From Leptolyngbya sp. NIES-3755 (GTDB lineage Bacteria > Cyanobacteriota > Cyanobacteriia > Leptolyngbyales > Leptolyngbyaceae), in NCBI GenBank assembly GCA_001548435.1, contig AP017308.1, positions 310,001 through 374,000 on the forward strand: a stretch of DNA of 64,000 nucleotides, given 5' to 3'. The notes beneath the pieces are model-generated. The model had not been told where the DNA came from, made no database searches, and saw nothing but the letters and a program-made list of their open reading frames with translations. How positions within the stretch are numbered: position 1 is the first letter of the stretch; each line of letters opens with the position of its first letter. Positions 1 through 9,116 of this stretch are shown piece by piece. Position numbers and translations under genes: made by a program.

Positions 1-984
1 TCCGCTGCCAATTCTGCCATTCGGATTCGGAATGGTCACTTCAACTGGAATCAATCGCGCTCTAGTTTCTGCTGCTGGAGAAATCCGTGTTACCGTTCCA
101 GCTAAAGTTTGATTCGGTAGAGCATCTAAGCGAACTTGTGCTCTTTGACCTTCTCGAATGTTGGCAAATTCTCGTTCTGAGACTTGTACTTGAACTTTAA
201 CTTGACTAAAATCACCCAATCGTAATACTTCTGTTCCGGCTTGTGCAAGGTTTCCAGGTTCGGTTGGACGGGCTAAGACGGAACCCGTTACAGGTGAAGT
301 CAGAACACTAAAAGACTGTCTTTCTCGTTCTTGATTCACGATCGCTTGTTGTGCCGTAATTCTTCTTGCTGAAGCTGAAACTGCTTGCTGTCGAGTTGCT
401 ACCTGTTTTTCTGCCGATCGTAAAGCTTGTTCTGCGGTTCCGACCGCCGTTCTTGCAGTTTCGGCTTGCTGTTCTGAGATTGCACCTTGTCGAAAAAGTT
501 GCGCCTGTCTTTCATAGTCCGATCGAGCTTGTTGCAGTTCCAACCGCGTCCGTTCTACTTGAGTTCGAGCTTCTTCGACTTCGGCTTGCAAACTTGCGAC
601 TTCTGATTCTCGTGCCGCCACTTCTGCCTCTGCTTGTGCGACCGATGAATTCGCGATCGTGCCATCCAATCGAGCGACCACCTGACCCGATTGCACCGAG
701 TCCCCCACATTCACGCTAATGTCTGTGATTCTGCCTTCGGCTTGCGATCGCAGTGAAATTTCTCGGAAAGGTCGTGTGGTTCCAGTGTAAGTTTGTTCTT
801 CGTTCAGGCTACCAGTCTCAGCAACAGCCGTATCGACTGCAACCGCGCCTCCCTGCTGATTCTGCGGATTAGGTTGTTGTTGAGCATCGCCCGCTGGAAT
901 CAGATTGCAGCCACCCAGTAAGAGTACTCCAGCGAGTCCGAGATGGCTGAGCGTTAAGCGGGCAGGAATCGGAAGTCGCATCAT
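1..984 (-). CDS. HlyD/AcrA-type periplasmic adaptor of an RND efflux pump (3' part outside window)
   Basis: Membrane-fusion lipoprotein that would link an inner-membrane RND pump to an outer-membrane channel. Translated leftwards from ATG at 984 it gives 328 residues with no stop before the window edge, so it is partial. It starts with a signal peptide and lipobox (LLGGC), then the biotinyl-lipoyl-like block ([20 protein letters not shown]), a long Ala/Glu/Gln/Arg-rich coiled-coil hairpin (about residues 110-220), then the second half of the lipoyl domain ([20 protein letters not shown]) and a beta-barrel segment. A second in-frame ATG follows directly at 981. The pump gene is expected beyond the left edge in the same direction; this is inferred from family habit. 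Substrate unknown. Confidence 0.88.
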   Translation of the reverse strand, partial: MMRLPIPARLTLSHLGLAGVLLLGGCNLIPAGDAQQQPNPQNQQGGAVAVDTAVAETGSLNEEQTYTGTTRPFREISLRSQAEGRITDISVNVGDSVQSGQVVARLDGTIANSSVAQAEAEVAARESEVASLQAEVEEARTQVERTRLELQQARSDYERQAQLFRQGAISEQQAETARTAVGTAEQALRSAEKQVATRQQAVSASARRITAQQAIVNQERERQSFSVLTSPVTGSVLARPTEPGNLAQAGTEVLRLGDFSQVKVQVQVSEREFANIREGQRAQVRLDALPNQTLAGTVTRISPAAETRARLIPVEVTIPNPNGRIGSG

Positions 985-1196
985 GACGAATAGCACGTTG
1001 GCGCGAATTAACCTTCACAGTATTTAATATTTTGTGTTCTAACTGTATCAACCCAAAGGCTGAAGTTACGCAAAACCGTAAGAGTGAACTGCGATCGCTA
1101 TTTCTCCCAAAAGAGTGACGAATTCCGAAGGCAGATTGCAAGAATCGAATCAGGTGTGAGAGAAATTGTTGCAATTCTTGAAGAGGACGAAAGATT

Positions 1197-1514
1197 ATGG
1201 CAGATTCAGTTCGGACGATTGATGTTGATACAACGATCGCAGCGCTTCAACAAGGCTTGACATCGATTCCGGTCGAACAAGCGATCGCGGTGATCGAAAG
1301 CTGGCAGCAACAGCTTCAAGGAACCGATTTAGCTGAAGATCTAGGTGATTTGAAAGCAGCACTGCAACAAGGCGACGCAAGTATGATTTCGCAGATCTTG
1401 ATTGATCTGGGTGAAGATACTTCCGAAGCCGCAGCAGATGCCACTGGAGATGTCGCGGTGAAAGTCGAACAGTTAGGCGAATTGCTGTCACAAGCAGGCG
1501 AATCGTTAGCGTAA
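1197..1514 (+). CDS. Small conserved acidic helical protein, function unknown
   Basis: A 105-residue acidic, Ala/Gln/Leu-rich protein predicted to be almost wholly helical, without signal peptide or membrane segment. A purine-rich stretch (GAGGACGAAAG) sits just before the ATG at 1197. The reading frame has HIP1 content and codon use like its neighbours and is closed by a clear terminator hairpin at 1524-1554, which supports a real gene. I do not recognise a named family and assign no role. Confidence 0.7.
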   Translation: MADSVRTIDVDTTIAALQQGLTSIPVEQAIAVIESWQQQLQGTDLAEDLGDLKAALQQGDASMISQILIDLGEDTSEAAADATGDVAVKVEQLGELLSQAGESLA

Positions 1515-1523
1515 TTGATATTG

Positions 1524-1554
1524 GGTAGGGGCAATTTCGCCTCTACCTCTTTTT
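1524..1554 (+). terminator. Rho-independent terminator after the small acidic protein
   Basis: Stem GGTAGGGGC (1524-1532) pairs with GCCTCTACC (1539-1547) with one G-U pair and a 6-base loop, followed by TCTTTTT. It lies 9 bases after the stop of the 105-residue gene. Confidence 0.8.
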
Positions 1555-1618
1555 CCTTGGAACGTGCTTCTTCTGAAATGGAATTGAATACTGTGCGGAT
1601 TATTTTGAGGAGAAATCA

Positions 1619-2236
1619 ATGCTACGAAAACTAGGCTTATGGCTGATCTGGCTTGGGTTTATTGTTTATGTACTTTGGTTCGCTCCCCCTTTAAATATCC
1701 AATTACCCTACTTATTAAATCCAGTCGCAATCTCCGCCTTCAGCATGGTTGGAATCTGGCTTTTAATCTATAGCTGTCTGATCTTTGCAGACGGCAGAAT
1801 GCAGCGAATTCCAGCTTGGGGATTTATGTTGGCATCGATCGCATCCGGTACGATCGGTTTAATTCCCTATCTTGCTCTACGCGAACCAAATGACCAATTT
1901 TCAGGCGAGAAAGATCCTGGGTTAGCACTACTCGATTCAAAAGCGACAGGAATTGTGCTGACGATTAGCACGATCGCTATCTTGATATTCGCGATCGCAT
2001 TCGGCAACTGGAGCTTATTTATTCAATCCTTCCAAACAGATAAATTCATCCACGGAATGACCCTAGCATTGTTCTTATTTGCATTGTTATTCCCTTACCC
2101 AACATTATTATCGGATGATATGGCGCGGCGTGGATTGATCAAAGAATCACAGTTCTTTTGGATTGTTGCTCTCATTCCATTATTTGGTCCCTTAGCCTAT
2201 CTTTGTCTGCGTCCGAACATTCCTGCCTTAAAGTAA
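1619..2236 (+). CDS. Conserved polytopic membrane protein, function unknown
   Basis: A 205-residue protein with about six hydrophobic segments (near residues 5-25, 35-57, 68-90, 110-130, 143-165 and 178-198) and a short polar loop around residues 88-105. No enzymatic motif is visible. Start ATG 1619 is preceded by TGAGGAGAAATCA, a strong ribosome site. It ends 64 bases before the histidine kinase and could be co-transcribed with it, but nothing in the sequence proves a shared function. Confidence 0.75.
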   Translation: MLRKLGLWLIWLGFIVYVLWFAPPLNIQLPYLLNPVAISAFSMVGIWLLIYSCLIFADGRMQRIPAWGFMLASIASGTIGLIPYLALREPNDQFSGEKDPGLALLDSKATGIVLTISTIAILIFAIAFGNWSLFIQSFQTDKFIHGMTLALFLFALLFPYPTLLSDDMARRGLIKESQFFWIVALIPLFGPLAYLCLRPNIPALK

Positions 2237-2300
2237 TGCGTCCGATAGATCAATTTCGATCGCTTTTCTCGTACAATCCGCAAAGCTTTAAAGAATTGCT

Positions 2301-3482
2301 ATGCAGGATTTTAGCCAACTGCTGAAAGAAAATATCGATCGCATAAAACAAGATTGGATAGATGCGGTGGCAAGCGATCGACAAATTCGCAGTGCAGATA
2401 CCTTGAGCCGAACTGCGATCGAGGATCATATTGATGATGTCCTGACGGCAATGGCTGTTTCACTCTCACAAACCGAGACAGACGATGATAAGACGATCGC
2501 AGATGCTAGTCTTTCTCACGGTGTTTTACGTGCCAATCAAGGCTTTGATCCGAGCGAAATCGCCCAAGAGTACCATCTACTACGCAAAACAATCTTCAAT
2601 ATCATTCGCCCTGAGTTGCTGAATGGAACGGCAGAAGAGTTATTTCGAGCAATTACGGTAATTGATTCTGTGATTGATCTAGCCATTTCGCAATGCTTTA
2701 AGAGCTATGTGGCTGAACGGCTCAATGAACTAGAACAAGTCCGAAATCAGCTTGGTATTACCGTTTCAGAGTTAAAACGATTGGCTCGATCGAGTGAAGA
2801 TAATTTGTCGATTCTGGCTCATGAACTCAAGACTCCGCTGACCTCGATTATTGGCTATGCCGATCTATTCTTACGGCAGTCACGCCAAGAAGAGCGCGAT
2901 TCTACCGCGAGTCTGGAACATATTGAACGAGTCTTACGGGGTGGACGGCGACTGTTGCATTTAATCAATGATGCGTTAGAACTATCGCGCTATGAAGCTG
3001 GAAAAATGCAGGTGATTCCAGAAGCGATCGACCTTCGTGCTTTGATCTATGCGGTGGTGGAATTGATGCAGCCCTTAATTAGCGATCGAGACTTAAAACT
3101 CGTCACCAATCTCAAAGATGCACCAGTAGAAGTAATCACTGATCCTTTCCGCTTGCAGCAAGTTCTCACAAACTTAGTCAGTAATGCAGTTCGATACACC
3201 GAATCCGGCAGCGTTACGATCGTCTGTCAAACGTTACCAAACGATCGATGGTTAATGTCCGTTACCGATACTGGAATTGGAATCGATCCTCAAGATCAAC
3301 TTCGATTGTTTGCACCTTTTGAGCGCGTTGGAACAATGAAATCGCCGGACAGTACGGGATTAGGACTCGCGATCGTCGCTCGACTCGTTGAACGCTTACA
3401 AGGGAATATCTATCTCGCCTCACAGCCCCAAGAAGGTTCAACCTTTACCGCAATTTTCCCGATCGAGATTCAAGAAGACTGA
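2301..3482 (+). CDS. Soluble sensor histidine kinase with RsbRD-type N-terminal domain
   Basis: A 393-residue kinase without transmembrane segments. Residues about 10-130 resemble the RsbRD N-terminal sensor domain. A HisKA domain follows with the phospho-acceptor His174 in the H-box (HELKTPLTS), then a HATPase domain with N-box (LTNLVSNAVRYTE), G1 (DTGIGID) and G2 (STGLGLAI). It should autophosphorylate on His174 and pass the phosphate to a response regulator that is not encoded beside it, so it is an orphan kinase. Its 3' end overlaps the convergent Ser/Thr kinase gene by 13 bases. Stimulus unknown. Confidence 0.9.
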   Translation: MQDFSQLLKENIDRIKQDWIDAVASDRQIRSADTLSRTAIEDHIDDVLTAMAVSLSQTETDDDKTIADASLSHGVLRANQGFDPSEIAQEYHLLRKTIFNIIRPELLNGTAEELFRAITVIDSVIDLAISQCFKSYVAERLNELEQVRNQLGITVSELKRLARSSEDNLSILAHELKTPLTSIIGYADLFLRQSRQEERDSTASLEHIERVLRGGRRLLHLINDALELSRYEAGKMQVIPEAIDLRALIYAVVELMQPLISDRDLKLVTNLKDAPVEVITDPFRLQQVLTNLVSNAVRYTESGSVTIVCQTLPNDRWLMSVTDTGIGIDPQDQLRLFAPFERVGTMKSPDSTGLGLAIVARLVERLQGNIYLASQPQEGSTFTAIFPIEIQED

Positions 3483-4876
3483 TCCGAGCAATGAACAGGA
3501 ACTTCAAGATAGTTGCCTAAAACTTGAGCCAGCATTTCTGCTTCTTGATCATTTAACGGCGTGATTTGAGAGGGTTTACGCTCTGTTTTCAGTGTTATTG
3601 ATGCAGGAATATAACGATTTGGAATTTTATGCTCAATTTGAATGTAGGACTTTGACCACTCGATCGATTGAATCTGCACGATCGAATATGCTTTCTTGTA
3701 CACCGTTAGACCCAATATCGTTTTTTTAACTTGAATTGTTTCTGATTGGCTCCGGAGTTGAGTTTTACAAAAATGGTGCAATAGAGATTGTTGTACTGCC
3801 TCAAATAGAGTCCATACAAACAAGAATGCAAGTCCGCCGAGTGCAGCAATATAGAGTACTGGTCCAGCAAGTGGTATGAGAAGCAAAACCCGGACTGGAA
3901 TAGAGAGAATCAGCAGCGCAAGAGGAAGTACTGTGAATGAGATGAAATTAGTCAGCGAAATATTTAATGCGCGATCGGGCAATATCACGAGATGCAACAG
4001 TTCTCGATCGACATTCAAGCGAATCTGAGGGTGATTCTGGAAAAAAGCTCGATCGAGCATTCTGCGATCAGGATGTTGCAAGGCTTCAAGGGCTTGCTGT
4101 GCTGACTCAAAGCGCTGATTCGGATTCGGTTGCAATAGTTGAACCAACCAATGATAGAAAGGCTTACTACAGATTGATTCTTCGATTTGTAAGCTTCCAT
4201 TTTGATGAGGTAGCTCAGCCGGATCAAGCCCAGTTAATAGCTCGACTAATGTTGCTCCTAGACTGTAAAGATCGGAAGCTGGAAATGTTCTACCGCTGAA
4301 CTGTTCAGGTGGCATATAACCATAAGTTCCGGTGATCGTGAAGGTTCCATCTTGGGTTGCTGCCACGTTCTGAACAGAGCCAAAATCGATTAAATAGACC
4401 TGTCCAACATAATTTCCCGATCGCTCTCCTAAAAGAATGTTACTCGGCTTCAAATCTCGATGAATAATTGGGGGCGAATGCGTATGGAGATCATGCAGAA
4501 TAGACAAGACTTGCTCTGCAATTTGCTGGATTTCAAGCTCACTAAAGCGGCGACCATTTTCGAGATGTTGTTTGAGTGATTTGGCTGCAATCCAAGTCTG
4601 AACGACTGCAAATCCTTGAATATTGGGTAAAGCGAGATCAAATCGATCGACATACTGAGGAATTGCTTTGTGATTGAAAGATTGCAAAACTTCCGCTTCT
4701 CGCTCAAACAGTTTTACCTCTTCCCAAGTGACACTCGCACTAAACAGCAATAGTTTGATGATGACCTTGCTTCGAGTGAGTCGATCAGTTGCTAAAAATG
4801 TTTTACGTCCAGGCTTTTCGTTCAAGATTGCTTCGAGACAATAGCGATCGTGAATCCATTCTTTCAAAGACCACAT
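3470..4876 (-). CDS. Ser/Thr protein kinase with C-terminal membrane domain (second of tandem pair)
   Basis: A 468-residue eukaryotic-type kinase: ATP-binding Lys41, catalytic HRD with Asp141 (IIHRDLKPSNIL), DFG Asp164, and activation/APE-like segment GTYGYMPPEQF. After the kinase domain (to about residue 285) comes a region with two close hydrophobic segments (about 320-370) and a beta-rich C terminus resembling a short PH-like membrane domain. The start at ATG 4876 is chosen because GAGGAA precedes it at good spacing and it lies 10 bases after the upstream kinase stop; an upstream extension to 4951 would overlap that gene. It is about half identical by eye to its neighbour and is a likely tandem duplicate. 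Substrates unknown. Confidence 0.88.
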   Translation of the reverse strand: MWSLKEWIHDRYCLEAILNEKPGRKTFLATDRLTRSKVIIKLLLFSASVTWEEVKLFEREAEVLQSFNHKAIPQYVDRFDLALPNIQGFAVVQTWIAAKSLKQHLENGRRFSELEIQQIAEQVLSILHDLHTHSPPIIHRDLKPSNILLGERSGNYVGQVYLIDFGSVQNVAATQDGTFTITGTYGYMPPEQFSGRTFPASDLYSLGATLVELLTGLDPAELPHQNGSLQIEESICSKPFYHWLVQLLQPNPNQRFESAQQALEALQHPDRRMLDRAFFQNHPQIRLNVDRELLHLVILPDRALNISLTNFISFTVLPLALLILSIPVRVLLLIPLAGPVLYIAALGGLAFLFVWTLFEAVQQSLLHHFCKTQLRSQSETIQVKKTILGLTVYKKAYSIVQIQSIEWSKSYIQIEHKIPNRYIPASITLKTERKPSQITPLNDQEAEMLAQVLGNYLEVPVHCSDQSS

Positions 4877-4886
4877 TGCTGTTTCC

Positions 4887-6230
4887 TCAGTCGGGTTTAT
4901 TTTTGACACGCACGATCGTGACTGGGAATCGTTTGCGTAGATGTCCTGCAATCCAGTCTGCTTCTCGCTGCTCTAGATTTCGCAAACGATATTTTCGCTT
5001 TCCTGTCCAGATTAAGAGTTCTGCATAAACGACTACGGTTCGTTGACCCCCCTCGCTGTCTGTCTCAGTGTAGTGATAAGCAGGCTTGAGTACGATTTTT
5101 ACAAGGTCACTGATTGCCGAGGGTCGAGGAATCTTGAACTTTAAGCCCAGAAAGTTGTAAGTCAAGCTCACTTCAGTCAAGGTCAATCGCAAATAAACTT
5201 CGGTGTATGAGCTAATTAGCCATAGCACGATATTTCCGGCAAGAATGAGAAGAACATAGAAAAAGGCGAGAATTCCCCAACTTCCAGCGATCGCATTCCA
5301 CAAAAAGAAACTTGAGAAAATCGCCAGCATAAAAGTTGTGCCGAACAGCGTTCCCCAGTTCATCTGGGCATCATATCGAAACTTTGGGATAATCACGAGC
5401 AATTCGTGAGCATTCGACAGAATTTTGATATCACTAAACCCTTTTGTATGAGTTTTAGTCGGTGCATTGATTTGCTTCAGAGCTTCTAGAGCCGATCGTG
5501 CGGACGAAAATCGCTGACTTGGGCTGACTTGTATCAGTGTGCGAATCCAGCAACAAAAGGCAGGACTACACTGAACTGCGGCTTCAAATTCTAGCTGTCC
5601 ATTGACTTGAGGAAGCTCTGCGGGATGAATGCCTGTCAGTAAGTAAATTAAGGTTGTGCCAAGACTGTACAAATCAGAAACAGGTAAGGTTCGTCCCCCA
5701 AATTGTTCTGGAGGCATATAGCCGTAAGTTCCCACGATCGTAAAAGTTTCCCCCGCTTTTGCCGCTAAAGTCTGAACGGCTCCAAAGTCAATCAAATAGC
5801 AGCGTTTTCCGTCCCAAAGAATGTTACTCGGTTTGATATCTCGATGAATAATCGGCGGATGTCGATCGTGTAAATAATTCAAAATCTCAAGAACTTGCTG
5901 TGCGATCGACACAACCTCGGATTCGTTCAAAGGCTTACTTGTTTCGATATGGTCTTTGAGCGATCGCGCTTCAAGATAGGTTTGTATCAGTGCATAGCCA
6001 TTGTCAATCTCAAAACTATCTAAGTACTTTGGAATCGCAGGATGATTGATCGTTTGAAGGACTTGTGCTTCTCGATCGAACAATTTCAAATCTTCCCAAG
6101 TTGCCTGCCCATCTAAGGTCAAACATTTGATCACGACTTGAGTATCTTGATCCTGAGCGAGATAAGTTCGTCGTCCTGGCTTATCGCTTAGACAGGTTTT
6201 GATGTGATAGCGATCGTTCAGAATAGTCAT
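4887..6230 (-). CDS. Ser/Thr protein kinase with C-terminal membrane domain (first of tandem pair)
   Basis: A 447-residue kinase with Lys35, HRD Asp131 (IIHRDIKPSNIL), DFG Asp148 and GTYGYMPPEQF. Two hydrophobic segments lie near residues 305-355, followed by a mixed polar C terminus. Same architecture as the next gene, 10 bases downstream, so the two are presumably co-transcribed and could phosphorylate each other or form heterodimers (inference). The start is uncertain: ATG 6230 (MTILNDRY) aligns with the N terminus of the partner, while a GTG at 6248 would add six residues; neither has a strong ribosome site. Confidence 0.87.
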   Translation of the reverse strand: MTILNDRYHIKTCLSDKPGRRTYLAQDQDTQVVIKCLTLDGQATWEDLKLFDREAQVLQTINHPAIPKYLDSFEIDNGYALIQTYLEARSLKDHIETSKPLNESEVVSIAQQVLEILNYLHDRHPPIIHRDIKPSNILWDGKRCYLIDFGAVQTLAAKAGETFTIVGTYGYMPPEQFGGRTLPVSDLYSLGTTLIYLLTGIHPAELPQVNGQLEFEAAVQCSPAFCCWIRTLIQVSPSQRFSSARSALEALKQINAPTKTHTKGFSDIKILSNAHELLVIIPKFRYDAQMNWGTLFGTTFMLAIFSSFFLWNAIAGSWGILAFFYVLLILAGNIVLWLISSYTEVYLRLTLTEVSLTYNFLGLKFKIPRPSAISDLVKIVLKPAYHYTETDSEGGQRTVVVYAELLIWTGKRKYRLRNLEQREADWIAGHLRKRFPVTIVRVKNKPD

Positions 6231-6288
6231 GAGAACAACAGACAGCACTTAAAAGTACTTCTATCTAGCTGATTCAGACTGATGCACC

Positions 6289-7671
6289 TTAGCTTTCGGT
6301 TTCAAATTCTTCGGGATCAATGCCCCAATTCACCCAGCGGATTGCTGCTCTTGCTGATTCCATCGTAGGCGGAACTGGAATCACATGAACATACTGAGTA
6401 CTCGGACAAGTCATCTTAAGAAAAACAAATGGCTCATACCCGAATGCGGTTGCACATTGAACTAACGAATATTCTCGCCAGCTATCAATCACGGTCGATT
6501 GAAGTTCCTGACAAATTCGATCGTATCCAATTTCCTGAATTAACACTCGTCGCACTTCCGCATTTCGTTCTGTCGTCAACCATTGCGCTTTCCATTCACG
6601 CGGTGTGCAAATTCCATAGTGTTCGGGCAATCCAACTCCGTGATAAGCATAGAATTTAAACCCATCCGCATACTGGATCGCGGGTTTTCCTTCTGCATGA
6701 AATCGATAGTCCTGATCAAAATTGAACTGTAACGGTCGATCGCACACGATACATCGATCTTTGATCGCAATGATCCAACCACAAGTTTGAAGCACCTCTT
6801 GAAGCGCCTCCCACTGTTGTACGTTTGCTGTACAGCCTAGTTCTGAAATACAAAAATCGAGATAGCTGGCAACCGGACAAAGATCTTCGTATTGGACTAA
6901 TTCCTCAAAGAATGGCACTTTTCCGTGAGAACAAAACTGATTTCGCCAAAAGCGATCGCACCAATCCCGAATAAAACCCGCTTCATAAACAGAGTGAGCA
7001 ACCAGCGATCGATAAACCGCCGTTTGTACTTCGAGACTGAGTTGTTGACTGATCGGCTCAATGAGTTGAGTTTTGAGATGTTGAATCAATTGCGCTGAAC
7101 TCGATTCCAAAAAACGCAATTTTCTATCTTTAATCGGAGCTTGCTGAACTGAAGGTTGAGAGCGATGTGAGTGAATAAAATAATGGATTCCGACCACACT
7201 AAGTAGAATGATCCAGAAGACGATGACTGCCAATAGAGGAGTCCGAATTCCATCTTCACCCTCGATCGAGGTTTGCTCTAATGCAGTATAAAGTTGATCC
7301 AAGCCATACTGACGCAGCCACTCTTTGAGAGAAGGCGAAATCGAACGATAAATCAGGATCGCAGCTTGACTCATCCAGGCAATTAAGAAAATTCCTAGAA
7401 ACCACAACCATCCTTTCAATGCGTGTAAAAGCGTTGGGGTTCGATTTTTCTCAGCCAGTTTTCTCACTTCTGCTCGATAGGCTGATGAAACGCCAGGATA
7501 AAACTCGATCGTGGGTTGCTTTAACCCAAATGCAGCATAGAATTGCACGATCGCGTCTTTCGCTCTGGCTTGATCAATCGGTTGTCTGTCTTGAGCGATC
7601 GATCTCCATTTCCGTCGATAGTCACGATATCGATCGGCTTTTTCCCGATCCAACTTGGGTGAATTTGGCAT
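6289..7671 (-). CDS. DUF6745-like protein with two membrane segments
   Basis: A 460-residue protein. Residues 1-80 are charged; two hydrophobic segments lie near 87-110 and 147-167; the soluble C-terminal half contains a block typical of DUF6745-type proteins (YADGFKFYAYHGVGLPEHYG, then ERNAEVRRVLIQEIGYDRI). The biochemical role of this family is unknown. It is the last gene of a three-gene minus-strand operon; only 5 bases separate it from the small His-rich gene upstream. The membrane anchor is notable because the DUF6745 block is usually described in soluble or leucine-rich-repeat proteins (from memory, unverified). Confidence 0.78.
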   Translation of the reverse strand: MPNSPKLDREKADRYRDYRRKWRSIAQDRQPIDQARAKDAIVQFYAAFGLKQPTIEFYPGVSSAYRAEVRKLAEKNRTPTLLHALKGWLWFLGIFLIAWMSQAAILIYRSISPSLKEWLRQYGLDQLYTALEQTSIEGEDGIRTPLLAVIVFWIILLSVVGIHYFIHSHRSQPSVQQAPIKDRKLRFLESSSAQLIQHLKTQLIEPISQQLSLEVQTAVYRSLVAHSVYEAGFIRDWCDRFWRNQFCSHGKVPFFEELVQYEDLCPVASYLDFCISELGCTANVQQWEALQEVLQTCGWIIAIKDRCIVCDRPLQFNFDQDYRFHAEGKPAIQYADGFKFYAYHGVGLPEHYGICTPREWKAQWLTTERNAEVRRVLIQEIGYDRICQELQSTVIDSWREYSLVQCATAFGYEPFVFLKMTCPSTQYVHVIPVPPTMESARAAIRWVNWGIDPEEFETES

Positions 7672-7676
7672 GAGAT

Positions 7677-7997
7677 TTAGTCAGAGACGATTTCCCATTT
7701 CGGGTCTGTTAGGGTTCCAGATTGAACATATTGCCGCTGTATCCTTACTTCCCAGGTTCCTTGAGGAAGTTGAATGGGATGGTGTTCTTCGTGGCTCAAG
7801 GTTGCAATTTCTGACAACACTTGGAGGTACAGTACATGATCTTTCTCGTACAGCTCTGCAATTCCATCAATAATTTGATGTCGGTGTCCGGTGACTTCTC
7901 CTTCTGCAAGCACGAGATGAGACAGTCGTTTCGCTTGAGCAGGAATCATTCCAGGTTTAATCAGAACATCACCTTGGCGCATCGGTTTGGCGTTCAT
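7677..7997 (-). CDS. Small His-rich protein associated with DUF6745 genes
   Basis: A 106-residue protein with the conserved opening MRQGDVLI, then LVLAEGEVTGHRHQI, and a HEEHHPIQLPQGTWEV segment ending in RQYV. The clustered His and Glu residues and short beta-strand pattern suggest a small cupin-like or other metal-binding barrel, but this is inference. The gene sits between the repeat protein (33-base gap) and the DUF6745-like gene (5-base gap); I recall such small genes next to DUF6745 genes in other bacteria. No signal peptide or membrane segment. Confidence 0.75.
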   Translation of the reverse strand: MNAKPMRQGDVLIKPGMIPAQAKRLSHLVLAEGEVTGHRHQIIDGIAELYEKDHVLYLQVLSEIATLSHEEHHPIQLPQGTWEVRIQRQYVQSGTLTDPKWEIVSD

Positions 7998-8030
7998 TAT
8001 TCTCTCCCGTTAATCCAAGTCATCAGATAT

Positions 8031-9062
8031 TTAGCCTCCCAAAACAATCCAGCCTGAATGTTTTGCAAAACAAACCCGTCGAATTTCTTTGCCCGATCGA
8101 TGATAGCTCCACAGCATTTCAATCAGATCATCGGGAATATTGTGATACCAAAAATCGTTGTATTCGCGAATAATAACCCATCCTCCATTCGGAGCAAAAG
8201 CGACTTGCTTAATCTCTTCGCCCGCTGCTTGAAACTCCCAAAGCTTATCGCTCAACTCATCGGGAATATGACTATAAGAGAATGTATTTTTGCCATTTGA
8301 AATGAGCCATCCTTGATTTGCTGCGATCGCGGCATCTTGGATTTCTTGCCGCAAATTAAAGCAACTCCAAAGCTTATCTATCATTCTGGGTGGAACATAA
8401 GATTGCCAAAACCCACAGCGCCCTCGTAACACAACCCAACCCCCATTTGGCGCAAAAGCAATCTGTTTGATCAACTCACCTGCATTGCTAAGTTCCCAGA
8501 GTTTGTCAGAAACATCGGTTGAAACATTAGAGTAGAAAAATCCACTGCTTCCATAAAGAATCACCCAACCTTCATCTGGAGCGACAGCGACTTGTCTAAT
8601 TTGCTCTCTTGCTTGATGAATATGATGCAGCTTCACCAACAAATCTTTTGGAATTCCACTGCAATTAAGTGTATGAAGATTAACTTTTAATATCTTAAAT
8701 AGAAACCGTTTGATGCCTGAAATTAAAGGATAAACGATCGATCTTTTAGCTTTGCGGACAAACGAATTTGAGATTGCCGTTCCCTTTTTTCGCGGAACTA
8801 AACGGCTTTGAATCGGTAAATCGATTTCATCAAAGTCGATCGGTTTTGGTGTCCAGTCATAAGCCATTGCCCGTTCAATCACGTCCGCCTGAGAATGAAA
8901 GTTATTTGCATCATTCAGCGCAATCAGAATTTCTGCTGCTTCCACCACATCAGATTCTTGTAATGTATATCTTCCGATCTTTCGCGATCGAAAAATACCT
9001 TGTCTTAGTGTCAAAGCATCTTCTGGTGTGTAGAGTACGCGGACAAAAGACTCCAATCCCAT
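8031..9062 (-). CDS. Repeat protein with five 43-residue units
   Basis: A 343-residue protein. The first 130 residues form a helical domain of unknown type with a basic stretch near residue 105-120. From residue 137 come four full repeats of exactly 43 residues (starting at 137, 180, 223, 266) and a fifth cut at 35 residues (309). The consensus is a Pro-rich turn, DKLW, a helix, EIKQVAFAPNGGW, then a beta pair ending FWYSN. Such units resemble blades of a beta-propeller-like fold seen in large cyanobacterial repeat proteins (inference). First gene of the DUF6745 operon. Function unknown; possible binding scaffold. Confidence 0.78.
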   Translation of the reverse strand: MGLESFVRVLYTPEDALTLRQGIFRSRKIGRYTLQESDVVEAAEILIALNDANNFHSQADVIERAMAYDWTPKPIDFDEIDLPIQSRLVPRKKGTAISNSFVRKAKRSIVYPLISGIKRFLFKILKVNLHTLNCSGIPKDLLVKLHHIHQAREQIRQVAVAPDEGWVILYGSSGFFYSNVSTDVSDKLWELSNAGELIKQIAFAPNGGWVVLRGRCGFWQSYVPPRMIDKLWSCFNLRQEIQDAAIAANQGWLISNGKNTFSYSHIPDELSDKLWEFQAAGEEIKQVAFAPNGGWVIIREYNDFWYHNIPDDLIEMLWSYHRSGKEIRRVCFAKHSGWIVLGG

Positions 9063-9116
9063 ACCTCAACGCTCGTGCAGATTCGACGGTAATGAATTCA
9101 ATCCAGGCAATTTCAA

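Noticed and set aside
366-719. Leu-rich open frame on the plus strand
   Set aside because: It is antisense to the HlyD-type adaptor coding sequence, which has a lipobox and clear domains; the Leu/Pro/Arg composition is that of a complementary frame.
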